Source: Sinohyriopsis cumingii (Eukaryota > Mollusca > Bivalvia > Unionida > Unionidae). From it: 64,000 bases of DNA. The notes under the pieces are model-generated. The model did not search any database, was not told where the DNA came from, and worked only from the letters and a program-made list of their open reading frames with translations. How positions within the stretch are numbered: position 1 is the stretch's first letter; each line of letters opens with the position of its first letter. Position numbers and translations under genes: made by a program. Positions 28,763 to 42,855 of the stretch are shown here, in pieces. The stretch spans positions 10,567,220 through 10,631,219 of the forward strand of contig CM068839.1 of the NCBI GenBank assembly GCA_028554795.2, written 5' to 3'.

Positions 28763-31590
28763 GTTCAAGGCTCGTGTAGACTAGAATTATAGACCTAACA
28801 TTTTTTTGGTCCCGATATACCATTCCCATTGCGCTACCAACTTCCCAAGTATGAACGACCAAATTATGAGACTCGATTGCACAACCACAAACAACTCTAA
28901 TTTATAAGACTTCCAGTATAATCGCTTACGATGTAGGAGGAGTAGGCGCATGATGAAAAGTGCCCCTACAAGAACGCACAATCACTTGAACGGACTGGCA
29001 CAAATATTTTATCTCCAGTTTTATTCGAACAACGTTTCGAAAGTAACAAAATACAGGCAGGTTATATTTAGGTTTTGAACAACAGCGATGTCAGAAATCG
29101 ACAGAGAAGTTGTCGGTAAGGTTCTGCTGCAGTTTAAATCACTATAATAATGTTGAATTGCAACAGTGATTTCAAGCTATTCAATTTATCGTTTGAATTG
29201 CTGCAATTTGACAATTAGTTTGTACTCTTTGGTCGGATGTCGTAAATTTCTACTAAAAGGCGGTGATTTTGACGACATATCGAAAACTATTTCATTATTC
29301 AGCATGTACTCTGTTGGAACCTGTTCGATATGATTATCCTTCTGTTAATCTGCGCGTCAAAGTTGCATTATTTCCGTGAATGTTATGCTTTCGTGATTTC
29401 AGAAACATTTCGTATTTCATTTTGCTTAGTTACATAATAATGGTGTAAATTTTGCACACACGTGATCGAAAATAAGACAAGTTCTAAAGATTCCAGTAGT
29501 GTCAAGGTTCTTATCTATGGGGAGTCAGTATAACCCATTTGAAAGGGTGGAGTCTAAATGACGAAATAAAATGAAAAACAGGCATCCTAATAGGTGTAAT
29601 ATCAATCGTGTCTTCAAACAGTGAGTATGATATCAGAAAGCACTTACAGTGACATAGATTTTCCCGTATTGAACCGTGTAAAACCCTTACTTAACTGTAG
29701 CCAAAATATATTGTCTAGCCGTATTGATTCTACCGTAATGACCCATGCATATTTCTCACCTATCTTTATCTAAGATACGTTGTCTCATAATACTTTGGTG
29801 AATTAGGGTCTATGTGGTGAGATTCAAATCGCAAGTAGAATGAACTGTGTTGACCCAGATCTGCAGTCGCATCATTATATGGCAAATCTGAGTCTGCACA
29901 GTTCGAAGTAAGCCTTATGTATAGTTACATATGGTATCGAAAGTATGTTCTAATCTTGTTTTCATGCCTGAACGATGACTATCGAGTTAAAGCTGAAAAG
30001 GGTCTCGATACAGGGATCAAAGAATGTCTCCTCTCAGCAACCTGTGTTCAGATTTACTCGAAGCATTTGTCTGAATGAAAGTCTTTGCATGTGTAAATAC
30101 TGTTTGTTATGATTGTTATTACTGCTGCTGCAGACGATGGCGATCATTATGATATACCATCAATGTACATTTCTACGCGCTGGTTGCATCACAAAAAACA
30201 AAAAATAAAAAAATAAAAAACAATCCGTAGAATAAACTTTTTATTTATTACATAGTACCTCCTCCTTTATAACTGCCGTTTAAAATAAATTTGTTTCACC
30301 GGTCATTGGTTGTAATTAATACACTCATTCGCGTGGACGATAGCAACCGGGAATGATTTCTGTTTACGACTGGACGGTGGCAAGTCCTTGAAAGAAATCA
30401 CTCTTCTGGAACTTGACTTAAATTTCTACCAAAAAAAAAACCCAACCTATATCAAGGAGAAGAATCAGTGACAGTATGTAATTTGTTCTCGCACTGGTTG
30501 TGAAAAGGGCATACATTTTAACATTTTTATTAACTATGCGTTCTCTTGGAAAGATTTATAGCAAATTTCAAGCGCCACAATCAACATCGACTTGCAAGTG
30601 CTTTTATTCCAATGTCAGACCTGAATCGCACTGAACCCATCTTCTGCAGGAGAGGGAAACTCGCGCTAAGTTCGCGCATACGCAGTGGAAAAGCAGTAAT
30701 GGAATTGAATTACGGAGCAAGATCTTATTAAAATATACATATTGTGGAGAGCTAAATAAATGTACGCATTTAAGAAAACATGTAGTAGTTGCGTTTGTTC
30801 CATGGACTGCGTAGAGTTGACGTTATTTTGGGATTCACCTGTTTAAGAAAATTTGGACAGCCACTGATGAAAGTTGAGACGTAATTTCTACGTCACTACC
30901 AAGCTGATTGTTATTCAGATATAACGGGAAATAAAAGCAAATACACTTTCCAAAAGTTGTTGTAAATTACTCAGACAAATATATTACAGCGCCGTAAAAG
31001 TGGATGGCGATAATAGGTTATGTAGGGCAAGGAGCATTTTTGTTCCGCTTTGTTATACAGCCATTTTAAGAAGTACTTTTTTTGACAGAAGAAAACTAAT
31101 ATCAATGTTTATGTATTTACAATATGCTTAGAACTGTTTCTGAAAAGTGACCTAATGTTTGTTTTATTAACGAATTTACAAACCAAATGAAAATACGTAA
31201 GAAAAAGTAAACGTGCTTCCTTCTAGTTTTGCACCATGACAATTCTGTAGCATGGAAGAAAAATTGAAGATGGAAAGGTATTATTCGTACTTATAACAGT
31301 TGGAAATGGTTTTGATATGTACATGAAAAAAGGCAAGAAGACCGCTTCCTGTTCACCCCAATACCCATAATGCAGCTTATGGTTCACTTTCCGGTCTGTT
31401 ATCATATCTGAATCATGTGCTTTTTTATCAACTGTCGGGGTTTCAAAAGGATTGCATTGTTTGTTTCCTTGTTTATAGCTTAGAAATGTGTTGTAATCTG
31501 CAACATGCATCTGCATTCTTTCTTCGTAAAAGTCATTAAATAAACACTTTATATTATTTTTATACATAATGAACTAAAAATTGCAAATTT
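28763..31590. other. Non-coding stretch, nothing recognised
   Basis: AT-rich intergenic DNA with A-runs near 30196-30220 and 30431. No supported gene. Confidence 0.5.
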
Positions 31591-31591
31591 A

Positions 31592-31597
<6 letters not shown>

Positions 31598-31635
<38 letters not shown>

Positions 31636-31832
31636 CTTTGTACTGTGTATGTAAATATGCAGGTAAGATGATTAGTTCCATGCACCTAGTTGTGTCATCA
31701 TGTTTAAATAAAATCGTTATTATTATTAGTAGTAGTAGTAGGAGGAGGAGAAGTAGTAATAGTAGTAGTATTAGTAGTAGTAGTAGTAGTAGGAGGAGGA
31801 GGAGGAGAAGTAGTAATAGTAATAGTATTTCA
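31598..31832. repeat. (TG)n and (TAG)n/(AGG)n microsatellites
   Basis: TG run at 31598-31634, then a TAG/AGG trinucleotide tract at 31716-31830. Open frames here are repeat artefacts. Confidence 0.95.
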
Positions 31833-31920
31833 CAATTGAATACATGTTTCGAAGAAAAGCTCTCTGAACCTTGATTCCTCAAACAAATTTTGTAACCTTA
31901 TGAACCCCGCTGATAAGTAA

Positions 31921-34900
31921 TCTGGGCCAGAGCGAGTTAAAGCCTAGCTTTGTGGCAGCATTATTATCACAGTCTTCTGGGGCAAAGCGAGTTAAAGCCT
32001 AGCTTTGTGGCATCATTATTATCACACTCTTCTGGGGCAAAGCGAGTTAAAGCCTAGCTTTGTGGCATCATTATTATCACAGTCTCCTGAGGCGAAGCGA
32101 GTTAAAGCCTAGCTTTGTGGCAGCATTATTATCATAGTCTTCTGGGGCAAAGCGAGTTAAAGCCTAGCTTTGTGGCAGCATTATTATCACAGTCTTCTGA
32201 GGCGAAGCGAGTTAAAGCCTAGCTTTGTGGCAGCATTATTATCACAGTCTCCTGAGGCAAAGCGAGTTAAAGCCTAGCTTTGTGGCAGCATTATTATCAC
32301 AGTCTTCTGAGGCAAAGCGATTAAAGCCTAGCTTTGTGGCAGCATTATTATCACAGTCTTCTGAGGCAAAGCGAGTTAAAGCCTAGCTTTGCGGCAGCAT
32401 TATTATCACAGTCTTCTGGGGCAAAGCGAGTTAAAGCCTAGCTTTGCGGCAGCATTATTATCACAGTCTCCTGAGGCGAAGCGAGTTAAAGCCTAGCTTT
32501 GTGGCAGAATTATTATCACAGCCTTCTGGGGCAAAGCGAGTTAAAGCCTAGGTTTGTGGCAGCATAATTATCACAGTCTCCTGAGGCAAAGCGAGTTAAA
32601 GCCTAGCTTTGTGGCATCATTATTATCACAGTCTTCTGAGGCGAAGCGAGTTAAAGCCTAGCTTTGTGGCAGCATTATTATCACAGTCTTCTGAGGCAAA
32701 GCGAGTTAAAGCCTAGCTTTGTGGCAGCATTATTATCACAGTCTTCTGAGGCGAAACGAGTTAAAGCCTAGTTTTGTGGCAGCATTATTATTACAGTCTC
32801 CTGAGGCAAGGCGAGTTAAAGCCAAGCTTTGTGGCAGCATCATTATCACAGTCTCTTGAGGCAAAGCGAGTTAAAGCCTAGCTTTGTGGCAGCATTATTA
32901 TCACAGTCTCCTGAGGCAAAGCGAGTTAAAGCCTAGCTTTGTGGCAGCATTATTATCACAGTCTCCTCAGGCAAAGCGAGTTAAAGCCTAGCTTTGTGGC
33001 AGCATTATTATCACAGTCTTCTGAGGCAAAGCGAGTTAAAGCCTAGCTTTGTGGCAGCATCATTATCACAGTCTCTTGAGGCAAAGCGAGTTAAAGCCTA
33101 GCTTTGTGGCAGCATTATTATCACAGTCTCCTCAGGCAAAGCGAGTTAAAGCCTAGCTTTGTGGCAGCATTATTATCACAGTCTCCTGAGGCAAAGCGAG
33201 TTAAAGCCTAGCTTTGTGGCAGCATTATTATCACAGTCTCCTGAGGCAAAGCGAGTTAAAGCCTAGCTTTGTGGCAGCATTATTATCACAGTCTTCTGAG
33301 GCAAAGCGAGTTAAAGCCTAGCTTTGTGGCAGCATTATTATCACAGTCTCCTGAGGCAAAGAGAGTTAAAGCCTAGCTTTGTGGCAGCATTATTATCACA
33401 GTCTCCTGAGGCAAAGCGAGTTAAAGCCTAGCTTTGTGGCAGCATTATTATCACAGTCTTCTGAGGCGAAGCGAGTTAAAGCCTAGCTTTGTGGCAGCAT
33501 TATTATCGCAGTCTTCTGAGGCAAAGCGAGTTAAAGCCTAGCTTTGTGGCAGCATTATTATCGCAGTCTCCTGAGGCAAAGGGAGTGAAAGCCTAGCTTT
33601 GTGGCAGCATTATTATCACAGTCTTCTGAGGCAAAGGGAGTGAAAGCCTAGCTTTGCGGCAGCATTATTATCACAGTCTCCTGAGGCGAAGCGAGTTAAA
33701 GCCTAGTTTTGTGGCAGCATTATTATCACAGTCTTCTGGGGCAAAGCGAGTTAAAGCCTAGCTTTGTGGCAGCATTATTATCACAGTCTCCTGAGGCAAA
33801 GCGAGTTAAAGCCTAGCTTTGTGGCAGCATTATTATCACAGTCTTCTGAGGCAAAGCGATTAAAGCCTAGCTTTGTGGCAGCATTATTATCACAGTCTTC
33901 TGAGGCAAAGCGAGTTAAAGCCTAGCTTTGCGGCAGCATTATTATCACAGTCTTCTGAGGCGAAGCGAGTTAAAGCCTAGCTTTGCGGCAGCATTATTAT
34001 CACAGTCTTCTGGGGCAAAGCGAGTTAAAGCCTAGCTTTGTGGCAGCATTATTATCACAGTCTTCTGAGGCAAAGCGAGTTAAAGCCTAGCTTTGCGGCA
34101 GCATTATTATCACAGTCTCCTGAGGCGAAGCGAGTTAAAGCCTAGCTTTGTGGCAGAATTATTATCACAGCCTTCTGGGGCAAAGCGAGTTAAAGCCTAG
34201 CTTTGTGGCAGCATAATTATCACAGTCTCCTGAGGCAAAGCGAGTTAAAGCCTAGCTTTGTGGCATCATTATTATCACACTCTTCTGAGGCAAAGCGAGT
34301 TAAAGCCTAGCTTTGTGGCATCATTATTATCACAGTCTTCTGAGGCGAAGCGAGTTAAAGCCTAGCTTTGTGGCAGCATTATTATCACAGTCTTCTGAGG
34401 CAAAGCGAGTTAAAGCCTAGCTTTGTGGCAGCATTATTATCACAGTCTTCTGAGGCGAAACGAGTTAAAGCCTAGTTTTGTGGCAGCATTATTATTACAG
34501 TCTCCTGAGGCAAAGCGAGTTAAAGCCTAGCTTTGTGGCAGCATTATTATCACAGTCTCCTGAGGCAAAGCGAGTTAAAGCCTAGCTTTGTGGCAGCATT
34601 ATTATCACAGTCTCCTGAGGCGAAGCGAGTTAAAGCCTAGCTTTGTGGCAGCATTATTATCACAGTCTCCTGAGGCAAAGCGAGTTAAAGCCTAGCTTTG
34701 TGGCAGCATTATTATCACAGTCTCCTGAGGCAAAGCGAGTTAAAGCCTAGCTTTGTGGCAGCATTATTATCACAGTCTCCTGAGGCAAAGAGAGTTAAAG
34801 CCTGGCTTTGTGGCAGCATTATTATCACAGTCTCCTGAGGCAAAGCGAGTTAAAGCCTAGCTTTGTGGCAGCATTATTATCACAGTCTTCTGAGGCGAAG

Positions 34901-37028
34901 CGAGTTAAAGCCTAGCTTTGTGGCAGCATTATTATCACAGTCTTCTGAGGCAAAGCGAGTTAAAGCCTAGCTTTGTGGCAGCATTATTATCACACTCTTC
35001 TGAGGCAAAGCGAGTTAAAGCCTAGCTTTGTGGCAGCATTATTATCGCAGTCTCCTGAGGCAAAGGGAGTGAAAGCCTAGCTTTGTGGCAGCATTATTAT
35101 CACAGTCTTCTGAGGCAAAGGGAGTGAAAGCCTAGCTTTGCGGCAGCATTATTATCACAGTCTCCTGAGGCGAAGCGAGTTAAAGCCTAGTTTTGTGGCA
35201 GCATTATTATCACAGTCTTCTGGGGCAAAGCGAGTTAAAGCCTAGCTTTGTGGCAGCATTATTATCACAGTCTTCTGAGGCAAAGCGAGTTAAAGCCTAG
35301 CTTTGCGGCAGCATTATTATCACAGTCTCCTGAGGCGAAGCGAGTTAAAGCCTAGCTTTGTGGCAGAATTATTATCACAGCCTTCTGGGGCAAAGCGAGT
35401 TAAAGCCTAGCTTTGCGGCAGCATTATTATCGCAGTCTCCTGAGGCAAAGGGAGTGAAAGCCTAGCTTTGTGGCAGCATTATTATCACAGTCTTCTGAGG
35501 CAAGGCGAGTTAAAGCCTAGCTTTATGGCATCATTATTATCACACTCTTCTGAGGCAAAGCGAGTTAAAGCCTAGCTTTGTGGCATCATTATTATCACAG
35601 TCTCCTGAGGCGAAGCGAGTTAAAGCCTAGCTTTGTGGCAGCATTATTATGACAGTCTTCTGGGGCAAAGCGAGTTAAAGCCTAGCTTTGTGGCAGCATT
35701 ATTATCACAGTCTTCTGGGGCAAAGCGAGTTAAAGCCTAGCTTTGTGGCAGCATTATTATCACAGTCTTCTGAGGCAAAGCGAGTTAAAGCCTAGCTTTG
35801 TGGCAGCATTATTTTCAGTCTCCTGAGGCGAAGCGAGTTAAAGCCTAGCTTTGTGGCAGCATTATTATCACAGTCTCCTGAGGCAAAGCGAGTTAAAGCC
35901 TAGCTTTGTGGCAGCATTATTATCACAGTCTTCTGAGGCAAAGCGAGTTAAAGCCTAGCTTTGTGGCAGCATTATTATCGCAGTCTCCTGAGGCAAAGCG
36001 AGTTAAAGCCTAGCTTTGTGGCAGCATTATTATCGCAGTCTCCTGAGGCAAAGCGAGTTAAAGCCTAGCTTTGTGGCAGCATTATTATCGCAGTCTCCTG
36101 AGGCAAAGCGAGTTAAAGCCTAGCTTTGTGGCAGCATTATTATCACAGTCTCCTGAGGCAAAGCGAGTTAAAGCCTAGCTTTGTGGCAGCATTATTATCA
36201 CAGTCTTCTGGGGCAAAGCGAGTTAAAGCCTAGCTTTGTGGCAGCATTATTATCACAGTCTTCTGAGGCAAAGCGAGTTAAAGCCTAGCTTTGCGGCAGC
36301 ATTATTATCACAGTCTCCTGAGGTGAAGCGAGTTAAAGCCTAGCTTTGTGGCAGAATTATTATCTCAGCCTTCTGGGGCAAAGCGAGTTAAAGCCTAGCT
36401 TTGTGGCAGCATTATTATCACAGTCTTCTGGGGCAAAGCGAGTTAAAGCCTAGCTTTGTGGCATTATTATTATCACAGTCTTCTGAGGCGAAGCGGGTTA
36501 AAGCCTAGCTTTGTGGCAGCATTATTATCACAGTCTTCTGGGGCAAAGCGAGTTAAAGCCTAGCTTTGTGGCAGCATTATTATCACAGTCTTCTGAGGCG
36601 AAGCGAGTTAAAGCCTAGTTTTGTGGCAGCATTATTATCACAGTCTCCTCAGGCAAAGCGAGTTAAAGCCTAGCTTTGTGGCAGCATTATTATCACAGTC
36701 TTCTGGGGCAAAGCGAGTTAAAGCCTAGCTTTGTGGCAGCATTATTATCGCAGTCTCCTGAGGCAAAGAGAGTTAAAGCCTAGCTTTGTGGCAGCATTAT
36801 TATCACAGTCTTCTGGGGCAAAGCGAGTTAAAGCCTAGCTTTGTGACATCATTATTATCACAGTCTTCTGAGGCAAAGCGAGTTAAAGCCTAGCTTTGTG
36901 GCGGCATTATTTTCAGTCTCCTGAGGCGAAGCGAGTTAAAGCCTAGCTTTGTGGCAGCATTATTATCACAGTCTCCTGAGGCAAAGCGAGTTAAAGCCTA
37001 GCTTTGTGGCAGAATTATTATCACAGTC
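31921..37028. repeat. 55-bp satellite array, about 93 copies
   Basis: The unit contains GGCAAAGCGAGTTAAAGCC, TAGCTTTGTGGCAGCATTAT and TATCACAGTCTCCTGA. Over 5.1 kb the copies differ at a few recurrent positions (GTGG/GCGG, CAAAG/CGAAG, GTCTCC/GTCTTC). Rare variants recur at long distances, showing duplication of multi-unit blocks. It lies just beyond the 3' end of the fibrinogen-domain gene. Confidence 0.98.
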
Positions 37029-37436
37029 TTCACGTAATATCTGATCACGACTAATATTATTCAATACAAAAATATGCTTGAAATTCGTAAGATACAGGAA
37101 GTGATTTACGGACTGGGGGTGATGGGCGATTTACAAAATATGTTTTATCATCTGATAAGCGACGTTTGTTTATGTTCTGTAAGTATGGCCCTTGATGTGA
37201 GTATTGGTGTATTCATTCTAAACAAGATTTGTCATTGGCATTTTTCCCACTAGATAAAGTTTTCGCAGACTAGAATATTTGGGAATTAAAAACTCATAAA
37301 TCCCCGTCTTTGGCTTGTCTCGGTTTTGCAATGCAAGGGAGCTAACTCCTTAAGCTTTGTCGGGCAACCCTAAAATAGTTGCCCAAACCATGATGAACAC
37401 TACAGATAAGGCTAGACTCAAAGTAAAGATTAATGA

Positions 37437-37437
37437 A

Positions 37438-37479
<42 letters not shown>

Positions 37480-37503
37480 GCTGTTATTGTTATTATTATT
37501 ATT
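37437..37503. repeat. (ATT)n microsatellite
   Basis: ATT run with one GCTGTT interruption. Confidence 0.97.
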
Positions 37504-37767
37504 TAGTACAAATGACATGAAAGAGCATAGAAAGCCTCGAACACTGCAAGTCTAAAACATAGACACAATATTACGTCCGTCATATATTCTACGGATACCG
37601 AGTAAATTAATGACACGTGCAAAATATATCCATGGCAATCCAGTTATACTTCTTAATAATTTCTTTTATGTTATACTTTCAAAGGGGTCAAGAAAGGGTC
37701 TCAGTCCTTGATAACTGATGACTACTCTTATTCTATACAAAAATAGTTTTCATGATTCCAACCTGTT

Positions 37768-38054
37768 GTGAGGATCATGCGTCCGTCAGATACATGTGAG
37801 GTTCATGCGTCCGTCAGATACATGTGAGGATCATGCGTCCCTCAGATACATATGAGGATCATGCGTCCCTCAAATACATGTGAGGTTCATGCGTCCGTCA
37901 GATACATGTGAGGATCATGCGTCCGTCAGATACATGTGAGGATCATGCGTCCCTCAGATACATGTGAGGTTCATGAGTCCCTCAGATACATGTGAGGATC
38001 ATGCGTCCCTCAGATACATGTGAGGATCATGCGTACGTCAGATACATGTGAGGA
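37768..38054. repeat. 28-bp tandem repeat, about 10 copies
   Basis: Unit GAGGATCATGCGTCCGTCAG plus ATACATGT with GATC/GTTC and CCG/CCC variants. Confidence 0.95.
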
Positions 38055-38127
38055 TCTCGTTCGGTACAACATTTTAATTCAATTAACCCAACTTTAATTA
38101 GTATGATCTTACACAGTATTCATGACA

Positions 38128-38250
38128 TTACAAGAATGGCGCTGAATTCTTGCTAGGGGCTGTGGAGGGTCTGAACTTCATTTCCGTCTTCTTCATCGAA
38201 TATCGGCTGCTCGTGTGTCTCCATGGATACCATTCGATTCCGTTATGTAT
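38128..38250 (-). CDS. Fibrinogen-domain gene, last coding exon
   Basis: Terminal exon of the EGF/fibrinogen-domain gene. The acceptor TATATAG precedes ATACATAACGG at 38250; frame phase 0 matches the end of the exon at 42856-43021. It encodes NGIEWYPWRHTSSRYSMKK and TEMKFRPS, the conserved C-terminal end of fibrinogen-related domains (G-I-x-W-x-x-W ... Y-S-x-K-x-T-E-M-K-x-R-P), then a short tail and TAA at 38128-38130. A possible ATTAAA poly(A) signal lies about 30 bp downstream (38093-38098). Confidence 0.9.
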   Translation of the reverse strand: MHNGIEWYPWRHTSSRYSMKKTEMKFRPSTAPSKNSAPFL

Positions 38251-40791
38251 CTATATAAAATATAATAACGTTACGCTTCATTTGTTTTTAAATTCACTTC
38301 CTACACGATGTCGTGTGAATGAAAATCTGGGACCTTTTCCATCTTTAAAGATCTAAAATAAAATCCTCTTGAAATTATTCCGCACCCATTTACATACAGC
38401 TTGTGAGTTTGCAAACGTGATTTTAAAAAAAACATATTCGTATTTTTGCGATGTTCACGTTCTGACAAAATAATTATCCTACAACTGCAGTCATATGGAG
38501 ATTATACTACAGGAATTATCCAGACAAAATCTGATGAAACTCTGACCAACTATACGTTTAACATTTCATCTCACACATCATTTATATACTTCTGCTTTTT
38601 AAAGCCTGACATCGACTCTGAGCACAGTTTCGCATTCGAACCCTGTGGTAAGGTAAGATTTGATACTGGTCGGCATGATTAAAATGATAATAAAACATAA
38701 TGAGGTTTCTAACGACATAGCATACAGCAGTAAATACATTAGATCAATGTGATTTGCAAAACATACAAACAATACATAACACATAATACAACTGGACAAA
38801 GCGCACAACACATAACGAGCAATCACTGCACCTTTTAAAAAAGCGGTATTATGGTGCTTAATTAACGAAAATAATGTGCATGTCAAGACCGGACAGGGCT
38901 CTATTGTCCAATAGGCACTGTACCTAGGGCCTGCGAAATCATATTATTGGAAAGTATATACGCGAAGAGGCAGTCATGTCATCATCATTTTATTAAAGAC
39001 GCGCACATGGCCTAGAAGGTAACATTAGCCATAAGAATAACATTCTATTAAACGTCAATGTATATTAAATTAAAAGGAAGCCGTGGTCAGAATTAACAGC
39101 CTGCCGAGACGCACATTAAGCCAGACTTTAAGAATAGAGGGAAGTAATGTAAGGGCACCTGCTGATTAGGAGAGTCGGTGGTATTATCTGCAGATGTTGC
39201 ATTTATAGTCTTTACCATTCCAGGATGAAATGAAGGATCTATATGAAATTAAATATTGTTCCTCTCCATAATGAGTTGGTAGCTCATTCTAGAGAATGGC
39301 AGCTTCATAGCTAGAAGACGTTTTGCCGTATGCTGAGGTTGGAATTCTTGGCACACCGAACATATTTGAATAACTAAACGTGTATTTTTGTGTGTTATAA
39401 ACGTAGCAAATCATATACGCAATGGAAAGCAAACTTATTCAGAATTGTAAACTTTTTAGAGACATCGACATAAGTGCATGAATTTTCAGGGTTGCTATTT
39501 TTGCCTCAAGTACAAGTTTATGGTAACCACTGATATAATTGTCACATACACATTTCAGAGTCACGTTCTAGTATTTTATTTTTGAAGTTTACGAGCGTTC
39601 TTGTGACTGCCGAGGTACCAGGCTAAGGAACAGAAGCAGAAATTGGAAAGGATAGTTTATTGGCTCTTGTTGATTTTGGGAGTGTGAAGAAGATATTTGC
39701 CTTGAAGTTTTCATACAATGATTTCTTAAAGTTATATGAAATTTCAGTTGATATTCAATATTACAAGTGAACAGAATATAACTTGATTGATATGGCGAAT
39801 GCAAAACTGCATATTGTCAATACAATATGTAATTCATGTACAATTCATTGGTTCATAAATGAATGAATAAATGATGGGGACAGAAACCTGTGTACACATA
39901 TGTCATCAGTTTATGGCAGTTTGACAATGTGTTCACAGTTTTATGACGGCATTTCTTATGTTAAGTAGAGGTTTAATACCGAATGTGCTTGTGCTCACAG
40001 CAGGGTTGGCTTACATTCTATTCCCAGTGAATGTGTCAATCAGTGTCAAAGTCCTGTGTGGAAAAGGACAGCGTGTTGTCTCAGTATAGTTAAATAAAGA
40101 GCCATGTTTAATTCCAGAAAAAAATCTTATCGACAAAAATATTTAAAAAAGTTGAGTCAAAGGATTAATCCCGATGGAACCGTTTTTTACATTTATGTTT
40201 TTGTCCAGCTACTCAAGATAACATGCATCTTAATTTGATCCTTACGATTTGATAGAAAGCTCAATAAAAGACTTACTGAACCTTATGACAGACCATAAGC
40301 CCTGAGCTTGCAGACGAGAATATCATGAGGGAGACAGTAAAATAAAACTTAGAAAACCCCACCAGAAAACCCCACCAGAACAGCAGATCATATTTCCTTT
40401 CGTCAAGAGCCTTCGCCCATTCTTCGAGTAAGCGCAAAAGAGTGGTTTTGCATCCATGACATTTTCGAAAGTAACCGAATGTTGCTTATAATGTTATCAA
40501 AAAATGATTCCAACTGGGTCGCAGTTGATTTATTTAAACAGTTTGGATATTACGGGTAAAATACCATGAAAAATAATAGACTAATGTTTTGTTAATTAGA
40601 TCTGAAACATAGCCAATAAGATTTGGTTCCCAGCTTTTATCTATTTAACAGGAATTACAACCCCACCCGTCCACCCGTCCCGTAGCTTAATTAGAATTAA
40701 AACATCTTTTCATTCTAAACTGTTATGTATATTTGACTTAATTATATCTGATTTAATATATATTTATTTAAATTTAATTGTTTCTCAGTTT

Positions 40792-40793
<2 letters not shown>

Positions 40794-40872
<79 letters not shown>
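40794..40872. repeat. (AT)n microsatellite
   Basis: About 39 AT units. Confidence 0.98.
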
Positions 40873-40874
<2 letters not shown>

Positions 40875-41877
40875 CACTACCTAATATTGTAACTTAAATT
40901 TATTCACTAGAGATGATACTTATTTTTCAAAAAATAATTTGACCTTGACTGTTAGTTTATAAACACCAGGTATTGATCTAAATCCTGACCTTGTTTCAAA
41001 TTTTGTAGCAACTATCATAAACAAGTCCTATTTTATTTTAAAATGAATGGTTGTTGTCGAGGTCATGATAGGACTTCGGGTTTAAGATGTAGATAAAAAA
41101 ACTTATTTTTTATTTCTTAGAATAAAATGATTGGTTTTCGTCAGGGTCACACTGGTTGTACGTGACCTTTAACAAGTACGTAGTTTCTATAACTTTCGAG
41201 AAGGTGATACGTGACCCTTGTTTACGTTTCGGAAGACTATATAACCTCTATTTTGGAAAATTATTCTCAATTGCAGCTGAGCTTTTTCTTACACTAGAAG
41301 TAGTATGTTGTGCTTTTGGAATTATTTCAAATTACTTAGATTCAAAAGGATTAATTTTGTTATTTTTCTGGAAAATACGTGCGCTCATGTGAAATTGATG
41401 AACAAGGACAGTTCTTTATTTAAAAAATCTATTCAGCTATCAAAAACCGGAGTGATATATCGTATTTCTACAAGGAACTGTAGAATTCAACAATACTGAT
41501 CTCACCATACGCCATCGTGTTCCGTCTTGGATTCTTCGTCGGGATTCGACCTTGAAATCAGTAGGACATTTTATTTTTAGGACTTCAAAAATTTTAATCT
41601 TGGATTATTCTTGGATTATGTTTTGGATTTGCTTCTATAAAACCGTAAGTTAATATCATTTCATTTTTACAGAATTTTTCCAGGGAAATAAATTATTGTA
41701 TTTTTCAAAGCTTGTTGTTTTCACTCTTTCTTATGTTACTGTTTATTCGAGCCTAAACACGTAACATAAGAATACACTTAATCACGGTTAATCTGCGTAA
41801 ATTCAAAATTGTATGTGTTACTATTATCCTTAAAAACCCTGATACTTTGATGAGTTAAAGGATGAAAAGCAACATCC

Positions 41878-42332
41878 TTGCCAACGTCTACCGCCACATT
41901 TACATACCAGTTATCGATTTCACATATTTCCCTATGCCAATGTCTGCTGCCACATTTACATACCAGTTATCGATTTCACGTGTTTCCCTATGCTAACGTC
42001 TACCGCCACATTTACATACCAGTTATCGATTTCACATATTTCCATATGCCAATGTCTACTGCCCCATTTACATACCAGTTATCGATTTCACATATTTCCA
42101 TATGCCAATGTCTACCGCCACATTTACATACCAGTTATCGATTTCACATATTTCCCTATGCCAACGTCTACCGCCACATTTACATAGCAGCTATCGATTG
42201 CACATATTTCCCTATGCCAACGTCTACCGCCACATTTACATACCAGTCATCGATTTCACATATTTCCCTATGCCAATGTCTACCGCCACATTTACATACC
42301 AGTTATCGATTTCATGTGTTTCCCTATGTGTT
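41878..42332. repeat. 56-bp tandem repeat, about 8 copies
   Basis: Unit with CAACGTCTACCGCCACATTT, ACATACCAGTTATCGATTTC and ACATATTTCCCTATG. The unit is not a multiple of three and is open in all three forward frames, giving a 172-codon frame that is not a gene. Confidence 0.96.
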
Positions 42333-42855
42333 GTTTAGAATTATTATACAATCTTCTAGAATTATGTTGTTTTTTTACCATGTGAATTTTAGTTAGACAA
42401 ATATGACTTAGAGATCATAGCCAAAAGTTCCTGGATTTATTTCCTCAAGTAATTCAACTGAACTAGAGGTCCATTCAGAGTATCTGGTCTATATGGAATG
42501 GTCCACGGTACCTGGTCCGTAGTGAATGTTAAGACAAAACCGATTCACCCCAACATAAGCATTTCTGGATTCAACTTTAAAATAGAACACGTGATCCCAT
42601 TTGTTCATTCGCAGTTTATTAAGAAAGTGACTCTGTTCCAAACTACCAACAAGTGCATGGTTGAATGAATCACATAATGTTTTCTATTAACAAAAATTAG
42701 AATCACAGCCATTCAATGATAGCAAAAAGGTTAGATGCAGCTGTTACTTTTGTGATTTGTTTATGTCCTGTCATATGGTTCTTATGTGGCTGGGTGTAGC
42801 CAAAACAGTTTCATAACGTATGTAGTAGACAAAGAATTAAGGAAAAAGCACTCAC

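Larger units (their letters stand above)
38251..42855. other. Intron of the fibrinogen-domain gene
   Basis: About 4.6 kb with no supported gene. It holds an (AT)n tract and a 56-bp repeat listed separately. Confidence 0.7.

Noticed and set aside
29988-30005. CCCTTTTCAG match on the minus strand
   Set aside because: No pairing lower stem, no gene upstream and no flanks. A chance match outside any element.
31589-31882. Leu-rich and Ser-rich frames on both strands
   Set aside because: Translations of the TAG/AGG and TG microsatellites.
31921-37028. CRISPR-like regular repeats
   Set aside because: Uniform tandem 55-bp units with no unique spacers. A eukaryotic satellite.
41878-42396. A 172-codon open frame
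   Set aside because: It is the 56-bp tandem repeat read through. The unit is not a multiple of three and is open in three frames, so the frame length is an artefact.
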